From assembly GCF_039534165.1 (NCBI RefSeq), contig NZ_BAAAUX010000019.1, positions 496,001 to 560,000 of the forward strand: 64,000 nt of DNA, in the 5' to 3' direction. Shown here piece by piece: positions 53,618 through 62,949 of the stretch (position 1 is its first letter; each line of letters begins with the position of its first letter). The DNA is from Saccharopolyspora_D taberi (GTDB lineage Bacteria > Actinomycetota > Actinomycetes > Mycobacteriales > Pseudonocardiaceae). The position numbers and the translations under genes are program-made. The notes below the pieces were generated by a model. It made no database searches, had not been told where the DNA came from, and saw only the letters and a list, made by a program, of their open reading frames with translations.

Positions 53618-55198
53618 TCACAGGACGAAGGTGTCGCTCCACAGCTGCGTGGTGCGACCGGAAAGGGCCTCCAGCAGCGCGGCGGCCTGCTCGTCGGTCA
53701 GCGACGCGACGAAGTCGATGACCGCGCGGCCCCGGGCCATGCGTTCGAGGTGCCGCTCGCGCTCCGCACCTGAGGGCAGCGTCTCCCCTGGCCGCACCAG
53801 CGCGTCCGGGGCGTCGGTCTGCAACGCGCGCAGTTCGTCGCGGGCACCGTCGAACAGGTCGCGCAGCCGGTACGGCAGCCGGGCCGCTTCGCTGCGGTCG
53901 ATCAGCCAGTTGTCCAGGGCCTCCACGAGCTTGGTCAGCAGCCGGTCCTGCCCGCGCTGGTGCAGCGCCAGGTCGGGGCGTTGCAGCACGAACCGCCGGT
54001 GCACGAACTTCAGCACCTGGACCTCGTGCCACTGCTCGACCGCGAGCGCGACGTGACCGGACCTGGTGGTCGGGTGCTCGTCGAGCCGGATGCCCTCCAC
54101 GAGCCGCCGCGTCCACTCGCCGGAGAACGCCGCGACTGCCTGCTCAGCCTGCTTGGACCGGTCGAAGGGGACCTCCAGCAGCTTGGTGACCAGGTTCGCG
54201 ACCACCTTCTTGACGGCGCTGACGAACGCCTCGTCGTCGGCGATCCACGCGTCCTTGGCCTTCAGCCTGCGGCGCAGCCGCTCCAGCGACAGCCCGGGCC
54301 TGCTGCTCGCCGCGGCCAGCTCGGCGTCGGTCAGCGTGCCGAACTCGGCGAACTGGCCGAGCCACGCGGTCAGCTCGTGCGAGACGGTGGTGTGCTGGAG
54401 GATGCCGACCCGGTGGAAGTCCTCCACGTCGTGGATCGCGTAGGCGATGTCGTCGGCGGTGTCCATGATCGACGCCTCGACGGTCTGCTGCCAGTCCTCG
54501 ATCCGGCCCGCGAAGGCGGCGCGGCAGTCCTGCATGTCATCCAGTTCAGTGATGTAGCAGGAGAACTTCGCGCTTCCGGTGCCCGGCGCCTCCTCCGGTT
54601 CGGAAGCCCCGCGCGGCGGCGAGGGCATGTGCCGGGGATGCGGTTGCGGCCGGGCGAGCCGGGTCCACGGGTACTTCAGCAGCGCCGCGCGGACCGCCGC
54701 GGTCAGGTCGAGCCCTTCGGCCTCGATGCCGCGCACGTCGATCCGGCTGACGATGCGGAAGGACTGGGCGTTGCCCTCGAACCCGTCCGGCAGGGCGAAC
54801 CGCTCCCGCGCCAGCCGGTCGAGCACGGCTTCGCCGAGGTGCCCGAACGGCGGGTGGCCGAGGTCGTGGCCGAGCGCGGCGGCCTCCACGACATCGCCGT
54901 CGAGACCGCCGAGGCGGGACAGGGCGTCGGCGTTGGCCGGATCCCGCAGCAGCCGTTCGGCCAGCGCCCTGGCGACGTTGGCGACCTTGAGGCTGTGGGT
55001 CAGGCGGTTGTGCAGCAGCAGACCCGACCCGCTCGGGCTGACGACCTGGGTGACGCCGCCGAGCCGCGCGAAGAACGCCGAGCTCGACACCCGGTCCCGG
55101 TCCGCCCGGAACGGGTCGACCGCCACGTCGCCGGCCAGCTGCCGGTGTCCGGTCCGTTCGCTGCGACGACCTGTCCTGGATGGTTCCGAGCTCAGCAT
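53618..55198 (-). CDS. dgt: Deoxyguanosinetriphosphate triphosphohydrolase-like HD protein
   Basis: A 526-residue HD-domain phosphohydrolase that removes triphosphate from dNTPs. HD ligands are in HNRLTHSLKVANVARAL and AALGHDLGHPPFGHLGE, with the later Asp in MDTADDIAYAIHDVEDF. Long compared with the ~420-residue type, due to an insert near residues 190-225 (HMPSPPRGASEPEEAPG). The protein is often found near primase (dnaG) in actinobacteria; that gene is not in the window. It starts with ATG 55198, divergent by 68 bp from the flavoprotein gene. Confidence 0.9.
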   Translation of the reverse strand: MLSSEPSRTGRRSERTGHRQLAGDVAVDPFRADRDRVSSSAFFARLGGVTQVVSPSGSGLLLHNRLTHSLKVANVARALAERLLRDPANADALSRLGGLDGDVVEAAALGHDLGHPPFGHLGEAVLDRLARERFALPDGFEGNAQSFRIVSRIDVRGIEAEGLDLTAAVRAALLKYPWTRLARPQPHPRHMPSPPRGASEPEEAPGTGSAKFSCYITELDDMQDCRAAFAGRIEDWQQTVEASIMDTADDIAYAIHDVEDFHRVGILQHTTVSHELTAWLGQFAEFGTLTDAELAAASSRPGLSLERLRRRLKAKDAWIADDEAFVSAVKKVVANLVTKLLEVPFDRSKQAEQAVAAFSGEWTRRLVEGIRLDEHPTTRSGHVALAVEQWHEVQVLKFVHRRFVLQRPDLALHQRGQDRLLTKLVEALDNWLIDRSEAARLPYRLRDLFDGARDELRALQTDAPDALVRPGETLPSGAERERHLERMARGRAVIDFVASLTDEQAAALLEALSGRTTQLWSDTFVL

Positions 55199-55266
55199 GG
55201 CAACACGCTAGTCGAAGCCGCCCGGTCGGACGGCACCGCGCACCGCCGCCGTGATCTCATGCTCAC

Positions 55267-56469
55267 GTGGTGGATGTCGTAGTCGTGGGCGCGGGTCCCG
55301 CAGGCCGCGCGGTCGCAGCCGCGTGCAGCGACACGGGACTGCGGGTCACCCTGATCGACCCGAACCCGAGGCGGGTGTGGCCGCACACCTACGCCTCCTG
55401 GCGTGACGAGCTGCCGGCGTCGGTGCCGGACACGGCCATGGCCGAGGTCATGGACCGGATGCGGGCGGTCGGCACCACGCAGCACGAGTGGGCGCGGCCT
55501 TACGCGGTCGTGGACAACACGGCGCTGTGGAAGCACCTTTGGCGCGAGGACATCACCGAGATCGCCGGGCGGGTCGTGTCGGCGGAGCACGGCCCCACCG
55601 GATCGACCGTGCGTCTGAAGGACGACCGCAGGATCGCCTCGGCAGTGGTCATCGACGCCTCCGGCGCCTCCCGGATCCTTTCCGGAGGACGACCGCCGCG
55701 CACTCCCGCGCAGCAGACCGCCGTCGGCCTCGCGCTCGACGAGGACGCGGTGGCGGACCTGGTCCCGCCGGGCACCGGCCTGTTCATGGACTGGCGGCCC
55801 GCACCCGACACCCGCGGCGGCTGGCCCACGTTCCTCTACGGCGTGCGCCTCGGCGACGGCCAGGTGCTGCTGGAGGAGACCTCGCTGGCACGCCGTCCCG
55901 CGCTGCCGCTGGCACTGCTGCGCAGGCGCCTGCGCAACCGGCTGGCCGACGCCGGGATCGCCGTGCCGGACGCCGCCGCCGAGGAGCGGGTGCGGTTCCC
56001 CGTCGACGACCCGCTGCCCCGGCCGGGACGGGTGATCCCGTTCGGCGCGACCGCGGGCCTCATCCACCCGGCGACCGGCTTCAGCATCGCCAGCTCGCTC
56101 CGCCAGGCGCCGTGGGTCGCCGCCGCGATCAGCGCAGGGCTGCCCTCGGGACCGATCGCCGCGTCCCGGGCGGCGTGGTCGATCCTCTGGCCGCCGCGCG
56201 CGCTGGCCGCGCACTCTCTGCGCCGACGCGCGCTCCAGGCGCTGCTGGCGTTCCCACCGGAGCTGGTCCCCGAGTTCTTCGAGGCGTTCTTCTCGCTGGA
56301 CCTGCGCCACCAGTGGGCGTTCCTGTCCTCAGACGGCGACCCGGCCGCGACGGCAGCGGCGATGACGGCACTGTTCGGGCGCGCGCCCTGGCGGATCCGC
56401 CGTCGGCTCGTCGCCGGCGGGCTTTCGCTGGGACGCCCGCACGCCCATCACGGGCTCGGCGGTCTGTAA
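55267..56469 (+). CDS. Lycopene-cyclase-like FAD-dependent oxidoreductase
   Basis: A 400-residue flavoprotein of the CrtY/lycopene cyclase type. The FAD-binding loop is VVVVGAGPAGRAVAAAC (residues 3-19). RVWPHTYASWRDELP is the cyclase-family active-site-like block (NYGVWxDE type), and FGATAGLIHPATGFSIASSL is the conserved late FAD motif. It would cyclise carotenoid ends; no other carotenoid gene is nearby, so it may act on a related isoprenoid. Starts with GTG. Confidence 0.82.
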   Translation: MVDVVVVGAGPAGRAVAAACSDTGLRVTLIDPNPRRVWPHTYASWRDELPASVPDTAMAEVMDRMRAVGTTQHEWARPYAVVDNTALWKHLWREDITEIAGRVVSAEHGPTGSTVRLKDDRRIASAVVIDASGASRILSGGRPPRTPAQQTAVGLALDEDAVADLVPPGTGLFMDWRPAPDTRGGWPTFLYGVRLGDGQVLLEETSLARRPALPLALLRRRLRNRLADAGIAVPDAAAEERVRFPVDDPLPRPGRVIPFGATAGLIHPATGFSIASSLRQAPWVAAAISAGLPSGPIAASRAAWSILWPPRALAAHSLRRRALQALLAFPPELVPEFFEAFFSLDLRHQWAFLSSDGDPAATAAAMTALFGRAPWRIRRRLVAGGLSLGRPHAHHGLGGL

Positions 56470-57516
56470 GCGCCTCGCCTCGCCGCTCGCGCGGAACGGC
56501 CGCGAACTCCACCGCCACGCCCCGCGCCCAGCCGAAGACAGAAGTCTCCGCGCGCATTGTGCCGGGCGGGCGTGAAGCGGCAGAGCCACTTCTCGCCCGG
56601 AGACCCGCTTGGGGACTGGGGCGGCGGCGAGCGCCGCAGAACCACCCGTTCTCAGAAACGCCCCGCGCAACCACACCAGCCACGCGACCACGACCCGCGC
56701 AACAGGACCAGCCGCGCGACCGCACCAACCACGCAGCAGCACCAGCCACGCGACCGCACGACGTGCGCCGCCGCACGACCCGCGCAACAGCACGACCGCA
56801 CGACCCACGCACCCACACCCCGCAGGACCGCACGATCCATGCACCCACGCGACCCGCACGACCGCCCGCATGACCCGCGCCGCCGTCCAAGATCAAAAAC
56901 GCCCGCCTTGGAGCCCACCCGAGCGTCCCCGTCGGACCGGAGCCGCTTCGGAGATCGGGACGCCACTAAGCGATCTCGACGTGGTGTTGATCGGAATCGG
57001 GGATCTCACTTCCCTTCGCCTCAGAATAGGACGAACCAATGTCGCGGCCCGTTCACATCCCATTGATCTCCGGCCGGAAGTGCGCGCCACCAACGGTAAA
57101 TACCTGGCGAAGATCCGCCACAATTTGCCGGTTGTTGACAGCATTGGGCCAGCATTGGCACGTTTGTACCGATCTCGACCGCGAAGCCCCGACCGGAGAG
57201 CCCTCGAGTTCCCGCGAACTGGGAAAACGCCAATCTACACTACTCCGTTCCGTAAATGGTGAACTGTCGTCGCGCAACCCCGTTGACCTAGAATTCATCC
57301 GTCGCCCCGCGAACAGTCGACCGCGCTGCGGCAAACGCGCACGGAACGCGACGGAACGGTTTCACTTCGCTGTGTCAATCGACACAGTGCATTGGACCTC
57401 CTGCTGTTACAGGCTGGTCAGACCCGTTAAGTTGGGCCCTTGGACCCGCCGTCCTCGGAAACGAGGTGGAGCTGAGATGTCGGTGAACAGGTCGTGAACA
57501 AGCTCGATGGAGCGGC
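56470..57516. other. Kilobase intergenic region with low-complexity and AT-richer parts
   Basis: No convincing gene in 1,047 bp. From about 56650 to 56890 the plus strand is a degenerate, nearly T-poor array of CGCACGACC/CAGCACCAGCC-like words. From about 56960 to 57420 GC falls to roughly 53-60 % by count of two lines. The 57370-57387 inverted repeat and the ribosome region of the next gene lie at the end. Open frames here lack the third-position GC pattern of neighbours. Confidence 0.55.
57370..57387. promoter_or_regulatory. Inverted repeat upstream of the GGDEF-EAL gene
   Basis: CTGTGTC-AATC-GACACAG: perfect 7-bp arms around a 4-bp spacer, 130 bp before the start of the cyclic-di-GMP-type gene. 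Looks like a dimeric-regulator operator in the AT-richer leader region. Confidence 0.5.
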
Positions 57517-59259
57517 ATGAGTGCGGGCAACATCGACTTCGTGCTTGCGCTGGTGGACGAAGTGCGCTTCGCGTTCCAGCCGTTGATCAACGTGAAGACC
57601 GGTGCCATCGTGGCGGTGGAAGCGCTCGCCAGGCCAACCGGTGCGCATGTGCACGACCTCTTCCGGGAGGCCGCGCGCCAGCGAAAGCTCACCGAGCTGG
57701 ACGTCCAGCTCGCGGTCGCGGCCCTGAACTCCGCATCCGAACACGAGACCCTGCTCCCGCTGCACATCAACATCTTCGGCGGGACAGTGACCCACGACCT
57801 CGCCCGGCTCGACCTGCTGCGGGAGACCCTGCACCGCATCGGCAGGCGCGAGCAGGAGGTGACCCTGGAGATCGGGCCGCCGTTCGCCCGGCTGGAACCG
57901 GCCGACCTCATCGCCGGGGCGGAGAAGCTCCGGGCCGACGGCTACCAGATCGCCCTCGACGGCGTGGGCGAGGGCGACGTCCCGCTCACGCTGATCGCCG
58001 ACATGCAGCCCAACGTCGTCAAGCTCGACCGCGCCGTGGTCGACGGCCTGCCCGACGTCCCCGGCCGCGTGGCGGTGCTCGAAGCCGCCCGGCACCTGTG
58101 CAGCTCGACGGACGCGCTGCTGGTCGCCGAGGGCGTCGAGAACGAGCGGCAGCTGACCGCGCTGCGCCGCAACGGCATCCGCCTGGTGCAGGGCAACCTG
58201 CTCGCGCCCGCCGCCCGGCGGCCACCGACCGTGCTGACCGTTCCCGGGCTGGCAGGCGAGGTCACCGATCCGCACGGGCCGTCGGTCTCCACGCTGGCCG
58301 CCGGACCGCGGGTCACCGAGTTCCTCTCCCCCGCCACGACCCTGCCCACCGACGTCACCGCCGACAAGGTGCGCCAGGTGCTGGCCGACCACCCCGAGAT
58401 CAGCGGCGTGGTGCTGGTCGACGCGCAGAACCATCCGAAGTGGACGATCGAGCGCAACCGCTTCCTGCTCGCGGTGACCGGCCCCTACGGCCACGCCCTG
58501 CACGCCAAGCGCCCCGCGTCGCGGCTGGCCGACGAGCCCCGGGTGGTCACCACCGCCACGACGGCGATGGAGGCGCTGAGCCTGATCACCGGGTCCGACC
58601 AGTACCGGATGTACGACGACGCGATCGTGGTCGACGAGTCGGGCCGCTGCCTGGGCGCGGTCCGCGCGGGTCACCTGATCCGCGGCATGGCGGACCTGAA
58701 GGTCGAGGAGGCCGCCGCGCTGAACCCGCTGACGCGGCTGCCGGGCAGCGACGCCATAGCGCGCGACGTCGCCCGCCGGATCTCGGCAGGCGAGGTGTTC
58801 GCGGTGAGCTGGCTGGACGTGGACGCCTTCAAGACGGTCAACGACACCGCCGGGTTCTCGGCGGGCGACGACCTGATCCGTTCCATCGGCCGCAGCCTGA
58901 CCGACGCCGCGGCCTCGTTGCGCTCGGTCCAGGTCGGCCACGTCGGCGGCGACGACTTCCTGCTGGTCTCCGACCTCGACGACCTGGTGCCGCTGTCGGA
59001 GATGCTGCTCGACCCGCCGCGCGCCGCGGGCGGGGTCGAGGTCAGCCTGTCGCTGGCGACCTTCGTGTGCACCCAGAGCGTGATCTCCAGCTACGACGAG
59101 GTGTCGCAGCAGCTCGCCCCGCTCAAGCGGCACGCCAAGTCGCTGCGCGGATCGAGCTGGGTGATGTCGCGCCCGGGCTCGGATCGCATCGACGTGTTGC
59201 GCGGCCAGGTCGAGCCGCCGCCCGAATTCCCTTCGCACGACCCGGAAAGCCACGGCTAG
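57517..59259 (+). CDS. EAL-CBS-GGDEF signalling protein
   Basis: A 580-residue, apparently soluble protein. Residues ~10-245 form an EAL domain: VEALARP, HINIFGG, LEIGPPF, LDGVGEG, KLDR, AEGVE, VQGNLLA. In the loop normally reading DDFGTG the second Asp is Gly, so phosphodiesterase activity may be lost. Residues ~255-405 look like a CBS-type sensory module. Residues ~410-560 form a GGDEF domain with GGDDF as active site and WLDVDAFKTVND upstream; no RxxD inhibitory site is visible. It probably makes or senses cyclic di-GMP, with the EAL as a binding domain. Confidence 0.85.
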   Translation: MSAGNIDFVLALVDEVRFAFQPLINVKTGAIVAVEALARPTGAHVHDLFREAARQRKLTELDVQLAVAALNSASEHETLLPLHINIFGGTVTHDLARLDLLRETLHRIGRREQEVTLEIGPPFARLEPADLIAGAEKLRADGYQIALDGVGEGDVPLTLIADMQPNVVKLDRAVVDGLPDVPGRVAVLEAARHLCSSTDALLVAEGVENERQLTALRRNGIRLVQGNLLAPAARRPPTVLTVPGLAGEVTDPHGPSVSTLAAGPRVTEFLSPATTLPTDVTADKVRQVLADHPEISGVVLVDAQNHPKWTIERNRFLLAVTGPYGHALHAKRPASRLADEPRVVTTATTAMEALSLITGSDQYRMYDDAIVVDESGRCLGAVRAGHLIRGMADLKVEEAAALNPLTRLPGSDAIARDVARRISAGEVFAVSWLDVDAFKTVNDTAGFSAGDDLIRSIGRSLTDAAASLRSVQVGHVGGDDFLLVSDLDDLVPLSEMLLDPPRAAGGVEVSLSLATFVCTQSVISSYDEVSQQLAPLKRHAKSLRGSSWVMSRPGSDRIDVLRGQVEPPPEFPSHDPESHG

Positions 59260-59276
59260 CCGGGCTCCCCAGCGGG

Positions 59277-59465
59277 TCGACCGCGGGTGCCACCGAGTCC
59301 ACCGCGGACATGACATGGTCCACTGTGGACGAAATCGAGTCCGCCGTGGACGCGACCGAGCCAGTCGCGGATGCGGCCGATTCAGTCGCGGATGCGGCCG
59401 ATTCAGTCGTGGACGCGACCGAGCCAGTCGCGAGCACCAAGACGTCCACTGTGGATGAAAATTCG
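59277..59465. repeat. Nine 21-bp tandem units after the GGDEF gene
   Basis: Exactly 189 bp in nine head-to-tail 21-bp units. Two adjacent units (59361-59381, 59382-59402) differ by one base. In one frame the units would read acidic heptads such as SVADAAD and STVDEIE, but there is no start with a ribosome site. The array begins 18 bp after the GGDEF stop. Confidence 0.88.
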
Positions 59466-59601
59466 CCATCTGCCTCATACCTACGATGATCCCGGATTCG
59501 AACTGACGTTCGCCATAGCTGGATCCGGTGAACCCGCGATCACTCGTCTTCCGCATTGCTCCCGCCCGAGGCCGCCTCATAGGTTGAGGAGGTTCGCCCC
59601 T

Positions 59602-62028
59602 ATGACAACGTTGTCCACGGGAGCAGCCATGCCACGACGTCCGCGCCGCGTCTTCATCACCGCCTTGGCCGCGCTCACCTCGCTGGTCGCCGCGGGCGCT
59701 CCGGCCGTCGCGCAGCCCGCCGACCCGGTCGAGGCGGTGAACACCTTCACCGGCACCCAGGACGAGGGCAACACCTTCCCCGGCGCGTCAGCGCCCTTCG
59801 GAATGACGCAGGTCAGCCCGATCGGAACGCACTACGCGGGCTGGCAGTACCCCGACGAGCGGATCCGGGGCTTCGGCCACTTCTTCCTGTCCGGGGCGGG
59901 GTGCTGGGAACAGGGCGGGCTGATCTCGACCCTGCCGACCACCGGATCGATCGGCCCGGGCCAGGGCAACGACTTCGACACCACGCAGCCCGCCGAGTTC
60001 GACCACAACAACTACGCCGCCGCCTACACCCACGACGGCGAGGTCGGCGACGCCGGCTACTACCGGACCCGGCTCACCGACTACGACGGCATCGACGTCG
60101 AAGCGACCGCCAGCACCAGGGCGGGCGTGGAGCGCTACACGTTCGACGGTGCCGCGCCCGGCAACGTCTTCGTCAACGTCGGGCAGGCCAACGCCAGGAA
60201 CCGGGTCACCGGCAGCGGGGTCGAGGTCGTCGACGACCACACCGTGCGGGGTTGGGTGCGCAGCATCGGCTTCTGCGGCGGACGGGAGTACACCGTCTGG
60301 TTCACGACCAGGTTCGACCGCCCGATCAGCTCTTTCGGCACCTGGCAGCCCGACGGCGGGCAGGCCGGGCGCCCCGCGGTCTCCGGTGGCGAAGGGCTGC
60401 GCGGGGCGTGGCTTTCCTTCGGGGAGCGGCAGGTCACGGCGACGACGTCGATCTCGCACGTCGACCAGGCGGGCGCGGACGCCAACCTCGCGGCCGAGGG
60501 AACCGACCGGGGCCGCCTCCTCGGCTTCGACGACATCCGCGAACGGACGCAGGACGTGTGGCGCCGCGAGCTCGGCCGCATCCGCGTGTCCGGCGGAAGT
60601 GCCGACGACCAGGCGGTTTTCGCGACCTCCCTGTACCACGTGCTGCTCCAGCCGCTGACCGCGAGCGACGCGGACGGCCGGTACCGCGGCTTCGACGAGC
60701 GGATCCACGTCGCCGACGGCTGGACCTACCACCAGTTCTTCTCGTTGTGGGACACCTACCGCACCCAGAACCAGTTGCTGGCGCTGCTCGTTCCCGGACG
60801 GGCGCGGGACATCGCGCGGTCGGTGCTCACCATCGACGAGCAGGGCGGCTGGCTGCCGCGCTGGGCGTACGCCAACTACGAGACCAACACGATGACCGGT
60901 GATCCGGTGACCCCGTTCCTGGTCGACCTGTGGCGTTTCGGAGCGCTGCGAGGGCTTGAGGAGCAGGCGTACCGGGCGCTGCGGCGCAACGCGGACGAAG
61001 TCCCTCCCGCGGAGTCGCAGTACGAGGGGCGCGCGGGCAACGAGTCCTACCTGTCGCAGGGATTCGTCCAGTACGACACGGATTTCCCGAAGAAGGGCCA
61101 GGACGTCGACCCGCACCACGGCGGCTCGGCGACGATGGAGTACGCGCTGGCCGACTGCTCGCTGTCCATCATGGCCGGTGCGCTCGGGCGGCAGGCCGAC
61201 GCCGCGGAGCTGGCCGAACGCGGCCGGTCCTGGCGCAACGTCTGGGATCCTGCCGTCCACGACCCCGAACGCGGCTTCACCGGGTTCCCCCGTCCCCGCG
61301 TGCAGGACGGTTCCTGGGTCGAGCCCTACGAACCGGTGTCCGACGCCGGGTTCCACGAAGGCACCGCGTGGCAGTACCAATGGCTGACCCAGCAGGACGT
61401 GCCCGGGCTCGTCGACGCCGTGGGCGGTGCCGAGCAGGCGGGCAAGCGGCTGGACACCTTCTTCGCCTACGACAAGCTGCTGGTCGATCCCGCGCGCACG
61501 GCCCGCGAGGACTGGGTCATCGACCCGTACGACTACTACGGCGAATTCCGCTACAACCCCAACAACGAGCCCGACCTGCACTCGCCGTGGATGTACTCGC
61601 TGATCGGGCAGCCCGCCAAGACCTCGGCCGTCGCGCGGGCCCAGCAGACGCTGTTCACCAACGCACCGGACGGCGTGACCGGCAACGACGACCTCGGCAC
61701 GATGTCGGCGTGGTACGTCTTCAGCGCGCTCGGCCTGTACCCGGCGGTGCCGGGGACCGGTCAGTTCGTGCTCAACGCTCCGCGGTTCGAACGGGCGGTG
61801 GTGGAGCTTCCGGGCGGGAAGCCGCTGACCATCACCGCTCGTGGTGCCGACCCACGCAAGCTCCAGTACATCGACCAGGTGCAGGTCTCTGGCGGTCCGC
61901 ACGAGCAGGTGTGGGTCGGGCTGGAGCAGCTGCGCGGCGGGTCGATCGACCACTCGTTGTCGGACCGGCCGTCCGACTGGGGCACCGGTCCCGGCTCCGC
62001 GCCGGAATCGCCCTGCGCCAAGCGCTAA
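59602..62028 (+). CDS. Secreted GH92 alpha-mannosidase
   Basis: An 808-residue glycoside hydrolase of family 92, exo-acting on alpha-mannose (1,2-, 1,3-, 1,4- or 1,6-linked). The signal peptide runs from RRPRRVFITALAAL to PAVAQ. Typical blocks are NTFPGASAPFGMTQVSP, FFLSGAGCWEQGG, the catalytic-acid segment GFHEGTAWQYQW, the calcium/base segment GNDDLGTMSAWYVFSALG, and HHGGSATMEYALAD. GAGGAGG precedes the ATG. Probably degrades fungal or plant mannan side chains or glycoproteins; the mycobacterial-type envelope mannans of its own clade could also be targets. Confidence 0.92.
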   Translation: MTTLSTGAAMPRRPRRVFITALAALTSLVAAGAPAVAQPADPVEAVNTFTGTQDEGNTFPGASAPFGMTQVSPIGTHYAGWQYPDERIRGFGHFFLSGAGCWEQGGLISTLPTTGSIGPGQGNDFDTTQPAEFDHNNYAAAYTHDGEVGDAGYYRTRLTDYDGIDVEATASTRAGVERYTFDGAAPGNVFVNVGQANARNRVTGSGVEVVDDHTVRGWVRSIGFCGGREYTVWFTTRFDRPISSFGTWQPDGGQAGRPAVSGGEGLRGAWLSFGERQVTATTSISHVDQAGADANLAAEGTDRGRLLGFDDIRERTQDVWRRELGRIRVSGGSADDQAVFATSLYHVLLQPLTASDADGRYRGFDERIHVADGWTYHQFFSLWDTYRTQNQLLALLVPGRARDIARSVLTIDEQGGWLPRWAYANYETNTMTGDPVTPFLVDLWRFGALRGLEEQAYRALRRNADEVPPAESQYEGRAGNESYLSQGFVQYDTDFPKKGQDVDPHHGGSATMEYALADCSLSIMAGALGRQADAAELAERGRSWRNVWDPAVHDPERGFTGFPRPRVQDGSWVEPYEPVSDAGFHEGTAWQYQWLTQQDVPGLVDAVGGAEQAGKRLDTFFAYDKLLVDPARTAREDWVIDPYDYYGEFRYNPNNEPDLHSPWMYSLIGQPAKTSAVARAQQTLFTNAPDGVTGNDDLGTMSAWYVFSALGLYPAVPGTGQFVLNAPRFERAVVELPGGKPLTITARGADPRKLQYIDQVQVSGGPHEQVWVGLEQLRGGSIDHSLSDRPSDWGTGPGSAPESPCAKR

Positions 62029-62064
62029 CGTGCGGGGTGGAGCCGAACCGCATAAGGAGCCGGA

Positions 62065-62892
62065 ATGTCCCGAGTGGGAGTCGTGTCCACCCTGCGCCGC
62101 TATCCGGTCAAATCGATGCTCGGGGAAACCGTGCAGTCGTGCGAGATCACCGCGCGGGGCGTTGTGGGCGACCGCAGGTACGCGCTGCTCGACGTGGAGT
62201 CCGGGCGGGTGGTCAGTGCCAAGAACCCGCGGCTGTGGCGCGGCATGCCGACCATCCGCGCTCGTACGGGCGAATCCGTCACCATGACGCTGCCCGACGC
62301 GACCGTGTCCGCCGCCGACTCCGCCGAAACCGAAGCGGTGCTCAGCAGCTACCTCGGCAGGAAGGTCGCGCTGATCGACCGCAGGCCCGGCGGCGCCATC
62401 CTCGAACGGTCCGACCCCGACGAGGTGCTGGACAAGGGGCTGGACGCGCGGGTGGCGGTCGCCGAGAACGAGTTCGGGGCCGCCGTTCCACCGGAGACCC
62501 TGGTCGACTTCGCCCCGGTGCACCTGATCACCACCGCCACCCTGGCCGCGATCGACGAGCACGCGACCGCTCCCGTCGACCCGATCCGGTACCGGCCCAA
62601 CATCATAATCGACACGCCCGAGCTGACCGGCTTCGCCGAGAACGACTGGGGCGAGCGGCTGGTGCGGATCGGTGCCGAAGTCGTGCTGCGCGTGCTGATC
62701 CCGACGCCGAGGTGCGCGATTCCGACGCTGGCGCACGGCGATCTCCCGGTCAACCGCGAGGCGCTGCGCATCCCTGCCCAGCACAACCGGATGAACGTCG
62801 CCGGCTCCGGGCCGTCCGCGGTCGCGGGCGTCTACGCCGAGGTGGTCCAGCCGGGCCGGATCCGCGCCTCGGACCCCGTCGAACTCGGCTGA
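62065..62892 (+). CDS. MOSC-domain protein (YcbX/mARC-like)
   Basis: A 275-residue protein with an N-terminal beta-barrel (LRRYPVKSMLGETVQSCEI) and C-terminal MOSC domain. The conserved Cys that would bind Moco sulfur is in IPTPRCAIPT; GDRRYALLDVESG is also typical. It likely reduces N-hydroxylated bases with molybdenum cofactor. A strong terminator follows. It is convergent with sufT. Confidence 0.88.
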   Translation: MSRVGVVSTLRRYPVKSMLGETVQSCEITARGVVGDRRYALLDVESGRVVSAKNPRLWRGMPTIRARTGESVTMTLPDATVSAADSAETEAVLSSYLGRKVALIDRRPGGAILERSDPDEVLDKGLDARVAVAENEFGAAVPPETLVDFAPVHLITTATLAAIDEHATAPVDPIRYRPNIIIDTPELTGFAENDWGERLVRIGAEVVLRVLIPTPRCAIPTLAHGDLPVNREALRIPAQHNRMNVAGSGPSAVAGVYAEVVQPGRIRASDPVELG

Positions 62893-62900
62893 GACAACAG

Positions 62901-62936
62901 CGAGGGGCGCTCCCCCACTCGGGAGAGCGCCCCTCG
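62901..62936. terminator. Bidirectional terminator between MOSC gene and sufT
   Basis: A perfect 12-bp stem (62901-62912 with 62925-62936) followed on the plus strand by AAAA, i.e. a terminator for the suf operon on the minus strand that also serves the MOSC gene. Confidence 0.85.
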
Positions 62937-62949
62937 AAAACTGCTCGGA

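Noticed and set aside
56329..56871. Minus-strand ORF rich in Val, Arg, Gly and Cys
   Set aside because: It reads the low-complexity tract and the antisense of the cyclase-like gene; the sequence is repeat-driven.
57039..57497. A 152-codon plus-strand ORF in the AT-richer island
   Set aside because: Codon use lacks GC at the third position, no recognised motif, and it overlaps the leader of the GGDEF gene.
59298..59489. Acidic heptad reading of the 21-bp array as a gene
   Set aside because: No start codon with a ribosome site in that frame; the frame upstream is the shadow of the GGDEF gene.
59788..62784. A 998-codon minus-strand open frame
   Set aside because: Antisense to the GH92 and MOSC genes; its composition is the reverse-complement pattern of GC-rich codons and shows no protein motif.
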